NCBI GenBank assembly: GCA_022539475.1
Contig: VCMS01000186.1
Span: 1-64,000 of the forward strand
From: Gracilaria domingensis
Taxonomy: Eukaryota > Rhodophyta > Florideophyceae > Gracilariales > Gracilariaceae
Length of the DNA: 64,000 nt
Direction of reading: 5' to 3'
Shown here: positions 20,640 through 32,316 of the stretch, piece by piece
Position numbering within the stretch: position 1 is the first letter of the stretch
How the letters are laid out: every line of letters begins with the position of its first letter
The notes under the pieces: generated by a model
Database searches by the model: none
What the model was told of the DNA's origin: nothing
Seen by the model: the letters and a program-made list of their open reading frames with translations, nothing else
Program-made: the position numbers and the translations under genes

Positions 20640-21158
20640 TCACTTCGCGGATTTCGAGAATCTTCTCAAAGAACCTCGCGTTCTCAGTGCATTCCTTAAT
20701 GCAATCTCCCACAAGCGCAACGGAAACTGCTCCACAGAATCAAGCACCTGTCGGAGCTCGCTGCACACAGAAATAACGTGGTCCACATTCCGACCGTAAA
20801 GCCGAACCAAATACACCCCAGCGGTTTGCTTTAGCAGCCATGGAAATTAGAAACCCCTCGGGATGTGCACTCGTTGCAGCACCACACGCTTCGCATAGTC
20901 GTTGCACCATCTTGCTGCATGCGTAAAGGAGAGCATACTGATTACCTTTTGCTCATATTCCTCATCCACCGCAAGTGCATTCGCGTCTGCGAGAGATGCT
21001 TGCAGACAGATGTCATTGGTTTTGGAAGCAAGCATTCGCTCTTCCCGCACCTCAAACTTCCGCAACGATTCATTCAAACCACGCCCCCCAGGACTTGATA
21101 CGCGCACAGGCACCAGAGGATATCGAGTGCAATAACTGTCTAGCGCCTCGATCATACC
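20640..21158 (-). pseudogene. Unknown ORF with one in-frame stop
   Basis: From an ATG near 21158 (MIEALDSYCTRY) a 172-codon frame runs to TGA at 20640-20642, interrupted only by TAA at 20847-20849. Both halves look like real protein: the first has NESLRKFEVREERMLAS and DEEYEQKVISM, the second AGVYLVRLYGRNVDHVISV and ELRQVLDSVEQFPLRLWEIA. The second half, with D-H-V-I-S-V and V-L-D-S, recalls protease-like modules found in some transposon proteins, but I cannot name a family. It is adjacent to, and opposite in strand from, the copia remnant. Confidence 0.4.
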
Positions 21159-24100
21159 CGGCACGACCTCCGGAACACGTCTTTTTCAATATGTGAGTGC
21201 ATCGTACGGAAGCCCGTACCAGAGCACTCCGTTCTAGATTACTTGCTCAATTAGTGCGTTGCCGAAACCAGTACCCTGAAAACTGCACAAGTGGACCGCG
21301 TGCCAATCCCATACTTGTAGAGCAAACCCAGAAATGGGGATGATCCACAGGATGTCCGAGTCCGGCTCCCTATACGGGCAGTCTTAGTGTCACAACCCTC
21401 TGTCCGTGCTCAAGCGAGAAGCAAGCCGGTTGTCAGACCAAAGACGGTGACTGGCTATACCTACAGAGGTGAAACCGAGAAAGGAGCGGGGCGCAGGTGG
21501 GTAACGAGCTAGAAAGCCCTAAAGATTGGATCACCAACAGGCAACCGTGTGGACGGTGTACACGAAGAACCGACCACGGAGCGAAGCAATGGACCGTGCT
21601 ATTGGGCCGGAACAGGGCCGATAACGGCGCGACGGCCATGCAGTGGTGCCAAAAAAATGTACCAAAGTGGAGCCAAAAGATACCCGTACGAGGGCGGAAG
21701 CGGTACCTAAATCAGGTGGCTATGTTCAGAGCGACGCCACTCCTTGGCCAAGACGCTCTTCGTTAGCCAATACCGAAACAGTAGCAAGAAACCAGACAGT
21801 AGATGCAAGCGTAGGCTTCGTTAAGGACCCTGAGGGGTAGATATTTTGATGCCAGTCGTGATTACCCTCCGCGAGGAGTAGTAAACCTACGTAGGCAACA
21901 GTATCTATAGTCTAGTCTTTAAAGATAGGACGTGGCTCAAGTGAGTTTACTTGGTGCGCTTTAGGGCGAGATAGCACGATCTAATAGAGAAATCTACCAA
22001 GAATTAAGCTATTACTATTAATATTTTGGCGTGTACCTCTCGAGGTTTAAACTCGTGTACGACCCAGCGCCAGGGTTCTTGTGTCCAACCCCGGCGGGTA
22101 CACCTTGATTAACTACACTGCACATCTGCTACAAATTCAAACACCCGCTCTTGTCCGTGAGCTAATTCCCACATTCACCTATAAAGGTTCCTGAAAACTT
22201 CTTCCAAAATTTAACCAAAAATGGGGATGCCATTCATAGTGTGCGCCATGTCACCCAAGGGAGTTATTGCTCATTATGAGATGCATTTGCCGCCGATTAC
22301 TGGATCGTGTTTGCTCCGCAATACCGGCTACGAACGGTTGCAGGCATAGTGCGCAGGTCCGTCGTATTCTCTCACCCAATTCTGCGTACGCAGCATTGTG
22401 TTCTTTGCCACAAATATTATAGCATCGACGCATCAGTCTCTTTCTGGCCCCTCGCAGTCAAGCAGGCCTAACCGTTCCGCATCAAAAAGCCTTAGTGGCC
22501 TATTTGGCCAGTCTTTACACACCTCGTGAGCGGATTTCCAACGAAAGCCTGCAATTCATCGCGGCGCGTGGAGCAGTGATCACCGCACACGTGCTGAAGT
22601 CGATATCGTTCGCGACGGTTTTCATTTCAACGCTCAAAACAAACAACCGCATCTGGCGTTCACTCTTCGTAGTACCCAGTGCGAATATTCAAACCTTTCA
22701 CCGGGTCCTTGCGGGCTCGACGAGCCCAAAAGTCTTTTCGCTCCACGATCACTCGGGCGCTGACAACGAACTCCTGACAGCTTCTGTGTGGGATCCGTCG
22801 CTTTGGGTCACACCGCCGTCGATTTCATCGTATCCTCCTTTCTCCTTGCGCCGTCGTCAAAATCTTAGAACCCTCTGCGCGCCCATAGGTGCCTTTCTCT
22901 AACTAACGCGTGCGTGCCGCTACCGTTCTCGTCTCACGAAAGAGGCGACTCGGACGTTTACTCCTGTTGTGCACTGCGCAGCGCAAGGTATGGCATGAGA
23001 GATTTTGAGTGAACACTGTTGGTCGTTTTTGCCTTTTCGCGGTTGAGGCCCGGCCCTACAAGAGCTACGTAGAATGTGCGCTTGGCTTCTATATGTTGCG
23101 GGCTTTGCGCAAATTTCAGATCCGCGAACCTCAAACTGACGCACCGACAACATTAGAATGGTTTCTTTCAGTTTTTTGGATCGTTTCACGCCCTACGCTT
23201 TGGCTTGATAGCTACATTGATTTAAAGTAGGCGACCGCCAGCTTCCATACCTATTCTAACATAACGTCTACCGAAAGACCTTCCGATTGCTTGGGCAAAA
23301 CACGGTGCATGACTAAAGGTTCGGGGAATTTTGTCGCTCAGGGCGAACACCTTCGGGCGAAATATGAGGGTTGTAAAATACTGCTTTTTGAACTAGCTTT
23401 GTGCGCGGCATATGCCACTCCTTGTCTCCCCCACTGCTCCGAGCTCTCAAGCTCGCGCAGCGTTAAAGCTCATCCAGTGGTTTCAAAGACCCTTCAGCCC
23501 TCTTTGACCTCGAAGAGCACTACAATAAACAAGAGCCAGTCACTACTCTCGTTGCGACTAGCCTAGGATATAAATATTGAGCCAGACAAAGATTCTGCTC
23601 ATTTTCTGGCGTGTTTGGGCTACTTGTTGTCTTTGTCTTCCCTCGTAATCCACCTCTTTGCGAGCCGGGTTCCTCGAGCGCTGCAATGCCGACCACTTCA
23701 AAATAAAAACTCGAATAAAATATTATGGCAAATTTGGGCGTTTCTTAATAGGCATCGTTATCACAGTGTAAAATAAATGATGAAGAGAGAACTTTTACAA
23801 ACTAATAGAATTAGTTTTGGAGGTTTAAAAACTCAATATTTTACTACTTTTCCATAAAGGATCCAGTATCATTTCAGTAACATTTGCTTTCTTATCGATG
23901 TTCAAATCCCACTAGGAGTAACTTAATATAATTCACGGACGTTTTTTGCTGTATTTTGTTCCATTTATGTACTGCAGATAACATAGTTCGTGCAAAACCC
24001 GCGATAATTTTTTTACTATAGCTCTCACAGTCTACGAGTCGGTGGTTTCAATTAGTTGCTGTCTTAGATTTTCTGACGAATTTGGATATTGCAAAGCATG

Positions 24101-24533
24101 GACTTGGGCACCTAAGTATATGTTTTTAATTTACTTTGATTCGCGCATTATTGCCTTAAGCGCTTTTAATTGGTGTTTTGGACATATGCGTGAGAACGCA
24201 TAGTTCATTTCCAACAATATTTGCATTTCGTCACGGAATTGTAAACTGGTGTATAGCAATGAAGATCTTTCGAGCAGTAGAGAGCGTCTGATGTTGGCAA
24301 TCAGAATGCCGATTGTCCCGATGGCCACACGCTGTAAGACCATACATACAGTCCACGAAGTTTTCATAAGACACTGCAGAGCTTAGCGCCCACAGGCGCA
24401 TGCGCTGGTCTTACAGCGACACGAGCAGCAGTGTCTGTAAAGCCATAGACGTGCTTCAATTACGTGGCCGCCGGGCGCGTCAACTCCCTTAGGAATAGAA
24501 CTTACGCAATAAAGAAGAAGTGCAATTTACATA
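21159..24533. other. Long intergenic stretch, no gene recognised
   Basis: Only short, motif-free frames occur (the longest is 135 codons at 22495-22902, plus strand, with no recognisable feature). AT-rich from about 23,700. Likely old transposon debris. Confidence 0.5.
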
Positions 24534-25645
24534 AGACAGCGAACTTTTATATATACACATGCATTAAAATTCAAATTGCGCGCCATAACGAGCAGTATTC
24601 AAGCTCAAAACAGTAGCACAGACTCTACTAGCTTTCCTCTATCAGTGAATACCAACTTCTTTATCAACAGAGAACAAATATGCCGCGAGGCTCAGCACTG
24701 ACAGACTACGAAAAGGGCAACATTGTAGCCCTTAATGCTCAGCACATATCCATCAGCGAAATAGCAAGAACACTTCAACGCTCTCGCTGCGTCGTCCGCA
24801 ACTTTCTACGACGACCCCACCCCGCCCAACAGAACTCTTTTAAGCCCAGAAACAAAAAAATATCGGCTACAACGTCCCGAGCTATCGTCAGAGCCGCAAC
24901 ACTTGGGAACAAATCAGCCTCTACCATCCAGAAGGAGTACGAACTACCAATTACAGTACGACGTGTTCAGCAAATACTTCACAAAGTTCCCTATCTGAAG
25001 TATAAGAAAATGATCACTGGACCAATGATGCGCCTTCGTCACAAAATTGCAAGGGTGAAATTCGCCAAGAAGCACTTAGATTGGGGGGCACCTGACTGGA
25101 AGAAGGTTATATTCAGTGATGAAAAAACGTTCAACTTTGATGGTCCGGATGGTAACGCATCCTACTGGCATGATCTTTGCACAGAGCCGCACTACTTTTC
25201 TAAACGCCAAAATGGTGGTGGTTCCGTGATGTTGTGGGGATGCATTTCCTACTATGGTGCACCAGAACGGAGAAACATGGACATTTCAACACGATGGAGC
25301 CTCAGTGCACACCGCAAACTGCACTAAAAAGTTTTCAAGCGAGCATAATATCAGGTATTTGGACTGGCCAGCTAAAAGTCCTGACCTAAAGATTATAGAG
25401 AATGTCTGGGGTCTGATGGCTCGCAAGGTTTATGAAGGTTTTCGTCAGTTTAATACTGAGGAAGAGCTGATGGACGCAATAGGGACTGCTTGGTACGAGA
25501 TAGAAGTTGATTATGTTCAAAAGCTGTATCACTCTATTCCCAAGAGGTTGTTGAAGGTAATTGACCGCAAAGGAGCGGCAACGGGTTATTAATTAGACGT
25601 ACAGCGCACAAATTGTGCCGCTGGCAGTATAAAATTTCGCTGGCG
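24534..25645 (+). mobile_element. Tc1/mariner element, internally deleted
   Basis: Candidate terminal repeats: left AGACAGCGAACTTTTATA (24534-24551) and, reverse-complemented, right CGCCAGCGAAATTTTATA, each flanked outside by TA (24532-24533 and 25646-25647), the Tc1/mariner target. The element is 1112 bp and contains the transposase pseudogene at 24680-25592. Repeats are short and imperfect. Confidence 0.65.
24680..25592 (+). pseudogene. Tc1/mariner transposase, deleted and frameshifted
   Basis: The ATG at 24680 opens 215 codons with a paired-type HTH (LTDYEKGNIVALNAQHISIS, then EIARTLQRSRCVVRNFLRR), a second HTH, then the catalytic core: VIFSDEKTF (first Asp), VMLWGCISYYG. Soon after YYG, near 25,255, the frame shifts, and a downstream frame (25254-25592) carries QHDGASVHTA (second Asp) and LDWPAKSPDLKIIENVWGLM (third catalytic residue, the Glu of IEN; DD34E type by spacing). 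The roughly 50 residues normally between the GxxxxxG block and QxDGA are missing, so a deletion caused the shift. Not functional. Confidence 0.9.
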
Positions 25646-25647
25646 TA

Positions 25648-26709
25648 TATAAATTTCACGTTACTTTATTGCTCATTGCTGCGCGGCGGCTTTATTGATG
25701 CGCTTTATATGTGGTTCGTTGTTTTTTACCTGTAAAAACACGCCATTTCACTCGCTTTTAGCTTAGACAATCCGCCCATAGAGCGCTACACAAGCAAGCT
25801 GTGGGGGTGTCTTATGAGTACTTCGCGGACTGTAGGAGCTCCACTTAGAGCTCCACTTGCGCGTTGCTCGCCTCTCCTGATCAGCATGTTTATTTCTCTT
25901 TTCTTGCTCAGCCCCGCACTGCACCTTTATCGTCAACATGTCTATCTTTTTTTGTCAATTTTTTCTGCAGTTTTTTTTGATGCAGTCTGTCTTTCAGTGG
26001 AATTTATACTTCGACAGAATGACGTCGTCATCAGCATTTCAATTCATTAAATGGGTTTTGATCCTCATGTTTGTAGTGCTTGATATTGTTCGAAGTAGAA
26101 TCATACTTATTCACGGCACCCATAAGACCACATGTAACGCATGCGAAGAATGATTTTGTCTTATTTTTGGATATACGCGCTGCATGCGTGCTCTATAGAG
26201 ATGATTTGGCTGGGATCCTGTTTTTTTTCTGCTTTCGGCGCCTACGTAGTTTCTGCTCGCGTTGTTTGTCCATTAATCATCTTGCATTATTCTGCAGTAA
26301 GGGGCCGTTTTTTGATTGTACATGCCAATCTTGGGATTGAATTTCGGATGTGAAATTACTTGACATGGATAGTACCCTTTTCTTTGGCATATTTTTCGGG
26401 CAGCGAAAGAGAAAGAAAGTGTTTGTAACGTAGAAAGTACAAAAGTGTTCGATCGGACGTAAAGTGTTTTGAATGCCTAGTATCGATAGAGAGCCAAAGT
26501 ATCAAAGGACTGCTCAAAATGTCTCTACAACGGCTTTAGATGGCTTGTAGAAATACCGTTGACTACGTTGACTACTTTTTTTTGACTACAGCTACACAAC
26601 AGTAGTTAGGTAGTCAAAAGTCACTGTCGTTTTTGGCTTTTTGGCGTAGTCATGAAGTCATGGATACCGCCCTGATCACGATGCAATTTGGGAAGGGCAC
26701 CAGTCGTGA
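25648..26709. other. Intergenic, no gene recognised
   Basis: T-rich with short frames only. No clear repeat apart from a GACTAC/GTAGTC-rich stretch around 26,565-26,620. Confidence 0.5.
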
Positions 26710-26949
26710 TCAGGAGATAGGGCTGAGCACAGCTTGCAGGAATAAACTGCACTGCAAAAAGGGGTCCTTTGTGGTGGCCTCCTCACCGAACAATAAAGAT
26801 ATCTTTCGGCATCGATCATGGCCGCCTTCAAGTTTTATCCTTGCCAAAGCATTGAAGATCTTGGGCGTAGAAGCATTCTTCAAAGTGACCCGCACTGTTA
26901 TTGGGAAGCGAACTGCATGCTCAGGGCGAATATCGACCTTTCCCCACAT
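26710..26949 (-). pseudogene. Possible former C-terminus of the membrane protein
   Basis: In the same frame as the gene above, directly after its TGA: MWGKVDIRPEHAVRFPITVR, then VTLKNASTPKIFNALARIKL, ending TGA. It has ordinary protein-like composition. Either a nonsense mutation truncated the gene, or the TGA is read through, or this is chance. Confidence 0.35.
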
Positions 26950-28440
26950 TCATCCCACATCTTGGCGTTTCACTAGATTCATAGGAACCACAGCGGGACC
27001 CGGTTCCACATAGAAGCGATACTTTTTCTCCGAATATTCATCAGCTTTGCCAACAACACATCGAAACTCCCTCTTGTGAGCTCTGTTCAAACAGTCCAGA
27101 GGCTCAAGCAGATTGGATATCAGCAATTCTTGCCAGTCATTCAAAACCACCAAGTTTTTCAATCTCGCATATACCGAGGCCGAAACACTCAGGAGTAAAA
27201 TGAGCAAACTCACAGCCATCGAACTCGCAATTAGCCAGTTTGGAACAATCACAACACTAACGTCCACGAAAAATGGTCTCCGTTCCAATACAATTTGCGA
27301 TGGAAATTCAGTGAGCACAGCTGCCACGACCATTGCGCTGGGAGAAACATCGTCGATCTTGTATGCTCTGAGCGAGTTCATTTGCATAAGACTGGCTTCC
27401 CCGCGGCGACCTACATCCTTTCCGGCAAGTCGGTTCATCCACCAAATTGTGTCATTGTCGAAATAGATGTTGTCCCCAAATCTCTCTACTCTGATTTCTG
27501 AACACTTCATGGAGAAAGCGACAGATTCATTATCAGTCATATTGAGGCACGACATGTTTCTCAGCTGATCAGTATAACAGAAGGTGGCCGTGCCGTTAAC
27601 TCCGGTAGTAGCAATTCCGCTCATGCTTCCAGCACAAACGTTTCGGTCTCGGTCTCTTCTTGCCATCTCATAGTGACTAAGTAGCATACCGCTTTCTGTG
27701 CTGCCAGAGACCTGACCGGATCTCTCGCTAAAGTTAGCCCTTTCTTCACTGATGAAGTCCCGGGTGAATACGGTGGCATACTTGTCTTCCTCGGCAAGAG
27801 CGACGGTAAAGGGCCATTTCTCGTCCTGAACAGGGTCGAGTCGTCGTGGAACAGCAATCTGAAATTGACTACCATTGTTGAACGCCATTCTTCTTTGCAA
27901 TCTTCGAATTACGTACTCGTACCTGATCTGTGCTTCATGCGGATTGTAGAATAGCATTCTGGCGTCGGGGGGCACATAATTAGCTAGCTGTGTGCGTACT
28001 CCGAATTCAGGTTTGTCGGCCACGTTCTTGCCTTCGGTGGAGAGAGCAAACAGGGCGGCTATATCGGCAAGTGACACCAACACGCTGATGATCAGAAGCG
28101 CGGTTCGGACGCTGATGACCTTTCTGCGAGCTGGAGTAGGTTTCAGGAGCGCATTACGATGCGGGTCGTTTGCGTTCAAGGCGTTCCAAGTATCTCTGTC
28201 CAGCTTGTCGCGTTTGACGGCATGTGAGTAACAGGATGTAATGAGCTTGATAAAGCTGGTGTCGATGATTCGGCCAATGTCGTTTTGGAAAAGAGTGACA
28301 TGGCCGTTGCGCCACAGCGAATGCATGCTCCATATGTTGTCCAGGTTGCGGAGCGCTGATATGACAGCGGCGATGAGAACAACCTTTAGGACCTCGATAA
28401 CGGCCAGTATCGAGGCCTCATCACCCGTGATTCGCACCAT
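26950..28440 (-). CDS. Unknown multi-pass membrane glycoprotein
   Basis: 496 aa from the ATG at 28440 (MVRITGDEASILAV); the frame is open further upstream to about 28,530 without an ATG, so a 5' exon is possible. Three hydrophobic segments are visible: residues ~11-31 (ILAVIEVLKVVLIAAVISAL), ~108-132 (VRTALLIISVLVSLADIAAL) and ~407-432 (WLIASSMAVSLLILLLSVSA). The ~270-residue stretch between the last two holds N-x-S/T sites (NGS, NGT, NMS, NMT, NES, NDT) and several Cys, so it is probably luminal or extracellular. The frame ends with TGA at 26950-26952, but the next 79 codons (to 26710) are also protein-like and in frame, so the original protein may have been longer. I know no family match. 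Confidence 0.7.
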   Translation of the reverse strand: MVRITGDEASILAVIEVLKVVLIAAVISALRNLDNIWSMHSLWRNGHVTLFQNDIGRIIDTSFIKLITSCYSHAVKRDKLDRDTWNALNANDPHRNALLKPTPARRKVISVRTALLIISVLVSLADIAALFALSTEGKNVADKPEFGVRTQLANYVPPDARMLFYNPHEAQIRYEYVIRRLQRRMAFNNGSQFQIAVPRRLDPVQDEKWPFTVALAEEDKYATVFTRDFISEERANFSERSGQVSGSTESGMLLSHYEMARRDRDRNVCAGSMSGIATTGVNGTATFCYTDQLRNMSCLNMTDNESVAFSMKCSEIRVERFGDNIYFDNDTIWWMNRLAGKDVGRRGEASLMQMNSLRAYKIDDVSPSAMVVAAVLTEFPSQIVLERRPFFVDVSVVIVPNWLIASSMAVSLLILLLSVSASVYARLKNLVVLNDWQELLISNLLEPLDCLNRAHKREFRCVVGKADEYSEKKYRFYVEPGPAVVPMNLVKRQDVG

Positions 28441-30582
28441 GGCTTCCACAGTTGCATTTGTGGTATTCGAGAGTGGGAAAAGAAGATGGGGAGGCGGTAT
28501 GCAGGTATGAATCGATGGGGCAACGAATTATATGATGTGACGAAACGAGCAGGAGAACATGTTTTGCAAGTATTGTGCATGGTAGTAAGGCATGTTCGAA
28601 GCAGATGGTGTCTTTGTCTTGCTGCCGATATATCAGAATATCTCAGAACGTGAGGATGTTTCATATAAGATTCGTCTTGTGCTCTACAGCACGTATCATA
28701 TCATATGCAAGATGTATGGGACTATCTCTTTCGGTTGCTAACTGATAAGGTAGCGATTGGTAGAAAACAGGCTACGAGTACGGGGACTACGTATTGTTGT
28801 GGCAGTAGCTGCCTCGCTGGCGCGGAAAGCGGTACGGCTTCCGGCGACATGGTACGGAACAAGGGAATGTTATAGGGGGCACAGTGGATGGTGAGAAAGG
28901 CGATGGGGGCAGCTTTGACAGATGCACTGGTGGCAACCAAGAGGACAGGATCGTCAAACGGCAAAACGGGTGGTTCAGCCGGTGGCGGGGCTTCATCTCA
29001 AGCCATACGGAGGGAGAAATGGGGGGGGGGATTATACAGCGGGAGTGGCGGCCTGAGTTCAACGACCTACGTCTTGTGGTAAACAGGGGGATAAGGTCCT
29101 TGCGCGAGAGGAGCACTGCGGAAGGGAGTGAGCTACAGGGGTACCGACGGTACTCTTAGCCGGGCTAAACATGATACTAAATTGCTCAACGAATGCTCGC
29201 GGTTTTCAAATCGAAACGACACGTGGAATATCCACATGACGTGGCGCTAAACAAGGCCAATTGTCCATGTTTGGAAATAGACTGGGCACCGGAGCCCGGT
29301 TGCCAAGCTCAACCTGTGCCTGCCCTCCGTCAAGAAATACTGCTCGCTGCAGCTCGCAAGTTTTCCCGATTTTCTCTCAGCAACGAGCACAAGTTCTGGC
29401 TGCCTGCCACAGCTGTGCTGTCGCGCGTTCGGTGTCTACACTTCCCTCTCCGTTGAAATGCCGTGCTGCTCTCGATCATGGCCTTGAATCTGGCTGCACC
29501 ACGATTCCTGGCACTCCCGTCAAATTGGCGCCCCTTTGTAACGCAGCATGCGAATCCTATGGCTCATCTCTACAACTTAGAATGCAAATCATTTGTTCAT
29601 CCCTGCTCACGAGCAGGGTAGCTTCTTCAACTCGCACGCCAACTCCGTAGGAACGCGGCTGCTCAAATGCTGCTGGTTGACGATATTTCAGTAATACAAC
29701 AGTAGCGAGTTGTCGCGCATCATTTGGAGAATACCATACACGAGACTCGATCAGGAATCAGCCCCAGCACCCACTGACTGGTCTCGAAAACAAATCCGTA
29801 ACTATGCAGCTCTCAATCGTTCCGGTAAACAAATCTGTTGTCATCTCTTGCTGCGTCTTGCAGAACTTCGTATATGAATAATAATCTGCGCTGCTCGCCA
29901 ATCGGCAGTAGCAAACAAAACACCCAGCTCGAGGAGTCCTGCTACAAGGTATCCCTAGGGAAGATACCTGTGTAAGGTTGTGACTAAGACAATACGAAGG
30001 AGGGCTATCCTTAGGGATATCCTTACCCCTGGAAAGTTACCTTTCGCCACAACACCAGCAGCCAATAATGCACGAAAGCGTTTACGCCACAAGTTTCCAC
30101 TTCGATCGAACCGTCGTTCCACTGGCGGTGGAACGGATCGAGATACGAACGAGATAAGAGACTCCCAATGGTATAAATGCCCGCGCTTACAGAGCCACCT
30201 ACAGTGAGAGAAACGGCAACGGCACGTGAGAGTCATGCCGTTGGGCCAACTCAGCCGACGGCGGCGCATCCTCACCTCTGAATCAAACACTGCTACCCTT
30301 TTGAGGGCACAAATTACATGTGCTCACTGTCACCATGCCCAACGCAGACTCTGCTGACTAGCCTCTAGGACGCGTTCATACGCTACTCGCGGAATCTCCA
30401 TTGCTGGGCTCGTTGAATGCGAGCATTCGGATGCGTGAGACAAGCCCAACGCGACAAATCCTACTTGGCAATGACCTCGACGTTCAATTTATCAACCCCT
30501 TCCTACCTTCGAAACCTAAACCCACCCCAACTTCGCCTCCAACCTCTTCTTGTTCACCTTTAGTTTTGGTTGCTACCGCAAA
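28441..30582. other. Intergenic, no gene recognised
   Basis: A G-rich run of about ten G occurs near 29,025. Short frames only; none convincing. Confidence 0.5.
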
Positions 30583-31248
30583 ATGCCACCCAGGCCACCT
30601 CTAACCACCCTTGTAATTCACACATGGAAAGAACACGGGAAACCAAGACCATTCTCCAGTCAAAACAGTTCGGCCCAAGCCGTAAAGGCACGAATTTCTC
30701 GCAGCATTTCGCATGACGCTCATCTTGCTCGCCGTATGCATGACGGCGACAGTCACAATCGTTCCCGTAACTACTCGCTGGCAACTGCGCGGTCCATATC
30801 ATACGAAGAAGGGCTGACAACGAGCCAAACCTTGACACGGGACACACACGCCAGGCAGCAAGAGCGTGGTGCAGCTGCCGACAAAGGAGTGAATTCGAAC
30901 GTTTCAACGGCAAATATCACAAGCCCAACCGTTGTTGATTTCTCGCCCGTACGCGTGACATGTCTGCCTACCATACCCGAACTGGAGAGCCTGTCAACGC
31001 CGGCTGCAAATAGCGTCAATGCTTCCAAGCTGGTTACGATCAATTCTGGTGGCCGACCACGACATTCTGCGCCAAAGAGGAAAGCAAAAGTGAAGCTACA
31101 TCGCTCAACACATTCGAAGGAGAAAATACAATCGCGTTCAGCGAAGCATGCATCTCTCATTGAGAGGAGTTGCAGTTTCGACGCTGACCTTTCCACTGTG
31201 GCCAAATCAGGCCTCGAGATGAGTTCCGGTATTGCCCCAAACTTGTAG
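30583..31248 (+). CDS. Hypothetical basic, disordered protein
   Basis: About 221 aa from the ATG at 30583 (MPPRPPLTTLVIHTWKEHGK). Ser/Thr/Arg/Lys-rich with little hydrophobic core; the C-terminal half has basic clusters (RPRHSAPKRKAKVKLHRSTHS) that could be a nuclear localisation signal. No domain recognised. It could be a chance open frame; support is only its length and composition. Confidence 0.3.
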   Translation: MPPRPPLTTLVIHTWKEHGKPRPFSSQNSSAQAVKARISRSISHDAHLARRMHDGDSHNRSRNYSLATARSISYEEGLTTSQTLTRDTHARQQERGAAADKGVNSNVSTANITSPTVVDFSPVRVTCLPTIPELESLSTPAANSVNASKLVTINSGGRPRHSAPKRKAKVKLHRSTHSKEKIQSRSAKHASLIERSCSFDADLSTVAKSGLEMSSGIAPNL

Positions 31249-31500
31249 AACTCTACTAGACAAACACAAGTTTGAAGCTCGTGATGAATTGAACGGCAGA
31301 GGCGGCTTCAGTGCATGTGCTGTTGAGCGTCGAATGGTGTCAGGAGCTACCACATTTGTACAATAAACCAAAAGTCGCCCGATTTGTTGCCGTGAAGCAG
31401 AACTGTGTCGTATGTCATCTCTCGCTGCATTTCGAAAACGCATCAAACGATACAAGAAATGACCTGAGAAGGTACTGAAAAGTACTGGCCTTTTAATAGG

Positions 31501-31528
31501 AGAGTGTTTCTTTCACTAGAAACACTCT
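31501..31528. repeat. Perfect 11-bp hairpin
   Basis: AGAGTGTTTCT / AGAAACACTCT with loop TTCACT. Confidence 0.9.
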
Positions 31529-32090
31529 GAACTATGCCGGAGCAAGGCCTGGATACCCATAAAGAGAGAGAAATAAAAAGAGCGCCAAACGATATATCAA
31601 TGTCTCACAGCACAGATGATGGTTCGTCTGAAAAGAAGCAGCATCAACACGATAAGCGGAGATTAAATTACATGTGAAGTCTGCGAGGCATCGCTGTCTG
31701 GTTGTGCTTTTCGCTTGGAACATGTGAGTGTGCTGCTAAATCGGATCATAAATCGCACGAGGTGCAAAGCCTGACTGTGGCTCGGCTCGGTAATAGGGAA
31801 GAGAGCCAAATCTAAATGGTGTGTTTCTGCGCCATTTAGCTCCTCCCGTCACGGGAGTCCCGTGTAGACAGCCTGGCGTAGAGGACGTCCACAGTGTAAA
31901 CTCCGCACCACCGTCTAGAGGCTTGAATCCAAGGCCAAAGAAGGAGAAGAATGGCAAGTCATCTATCCGTCCGCGTAGAGTGGCGACACTTGGCGAACGG
32001 CGCAATGTAATGCGTGAAGTTGAATAAGGTCGTTTGCTGCTGCAGCACCAAGGATGTGATCCGACCCATCGTGCGCGCCAACTACTAGAA

Positions 32091-32241
32091 GTTATCGTCT
32101 CTCAGTTTTTACAGTTCGTAACGTCCATATGGATGATCCACCACAGTTTCATAGTATGAAACTGTGGTGGATCATCCATATGAAACTGTGGTGGATCATC
32201 CATATGGACGTTACGAACTGTAAAAACTGAGAGACGATAAC
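32091..32241. repeat. Giant perfect hairpin with an internal 24-bp duplication
   Basis: The left arm 32091-32152 (62 nt, starts GTTATCGTCTCTCAGTTTTT) is exactly reverse-complementary to 32180-32241. Between them, after an AGT loop, 32156-32179 is an extra exact copy of the first 24 nt of the right arm (ATGAAACTGTGGTGGATCAT...), so the inner end of the left arm can pair with either copy. Confidence 0.95.
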
Positions 32242-32242
32242 T

Positions 32243-32316
32243 GCATTTTGACTCAGTGAGTCAAAATGCATAGTATGAAATTCATACTATGCATTTTACT
32301 CACTGAGTCAAAATGC
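32243..32316. repeat. Nested palindromes (palindrome of palindromes)
   Basis: 32243-32269 is a perfect palindrome (13-bp arms GCATTTTGACTCA). 32270-32290 is another (arms ATAGTATGAA). 32291-32316 repeats the first with one base missing. The whole block is therefore also an inverted repeat around 32280 with a single-base difference. Confidence 0.95.

Noticed and set aside
22495-22902. 135-codon plus-strand ORF
   Set aside because: No recognisable domain and no supporting context.
23895-23920. GTTCAAATCCCA-like string as a tRNA B box
   Set aside because: No A box or foldable cloverleaf upstream.
26950-26952. TGA as a selenocysteine codon
   Set aside because: No homologue or downstream SECIS-like structure recognised; nonsense mutation is simpler.
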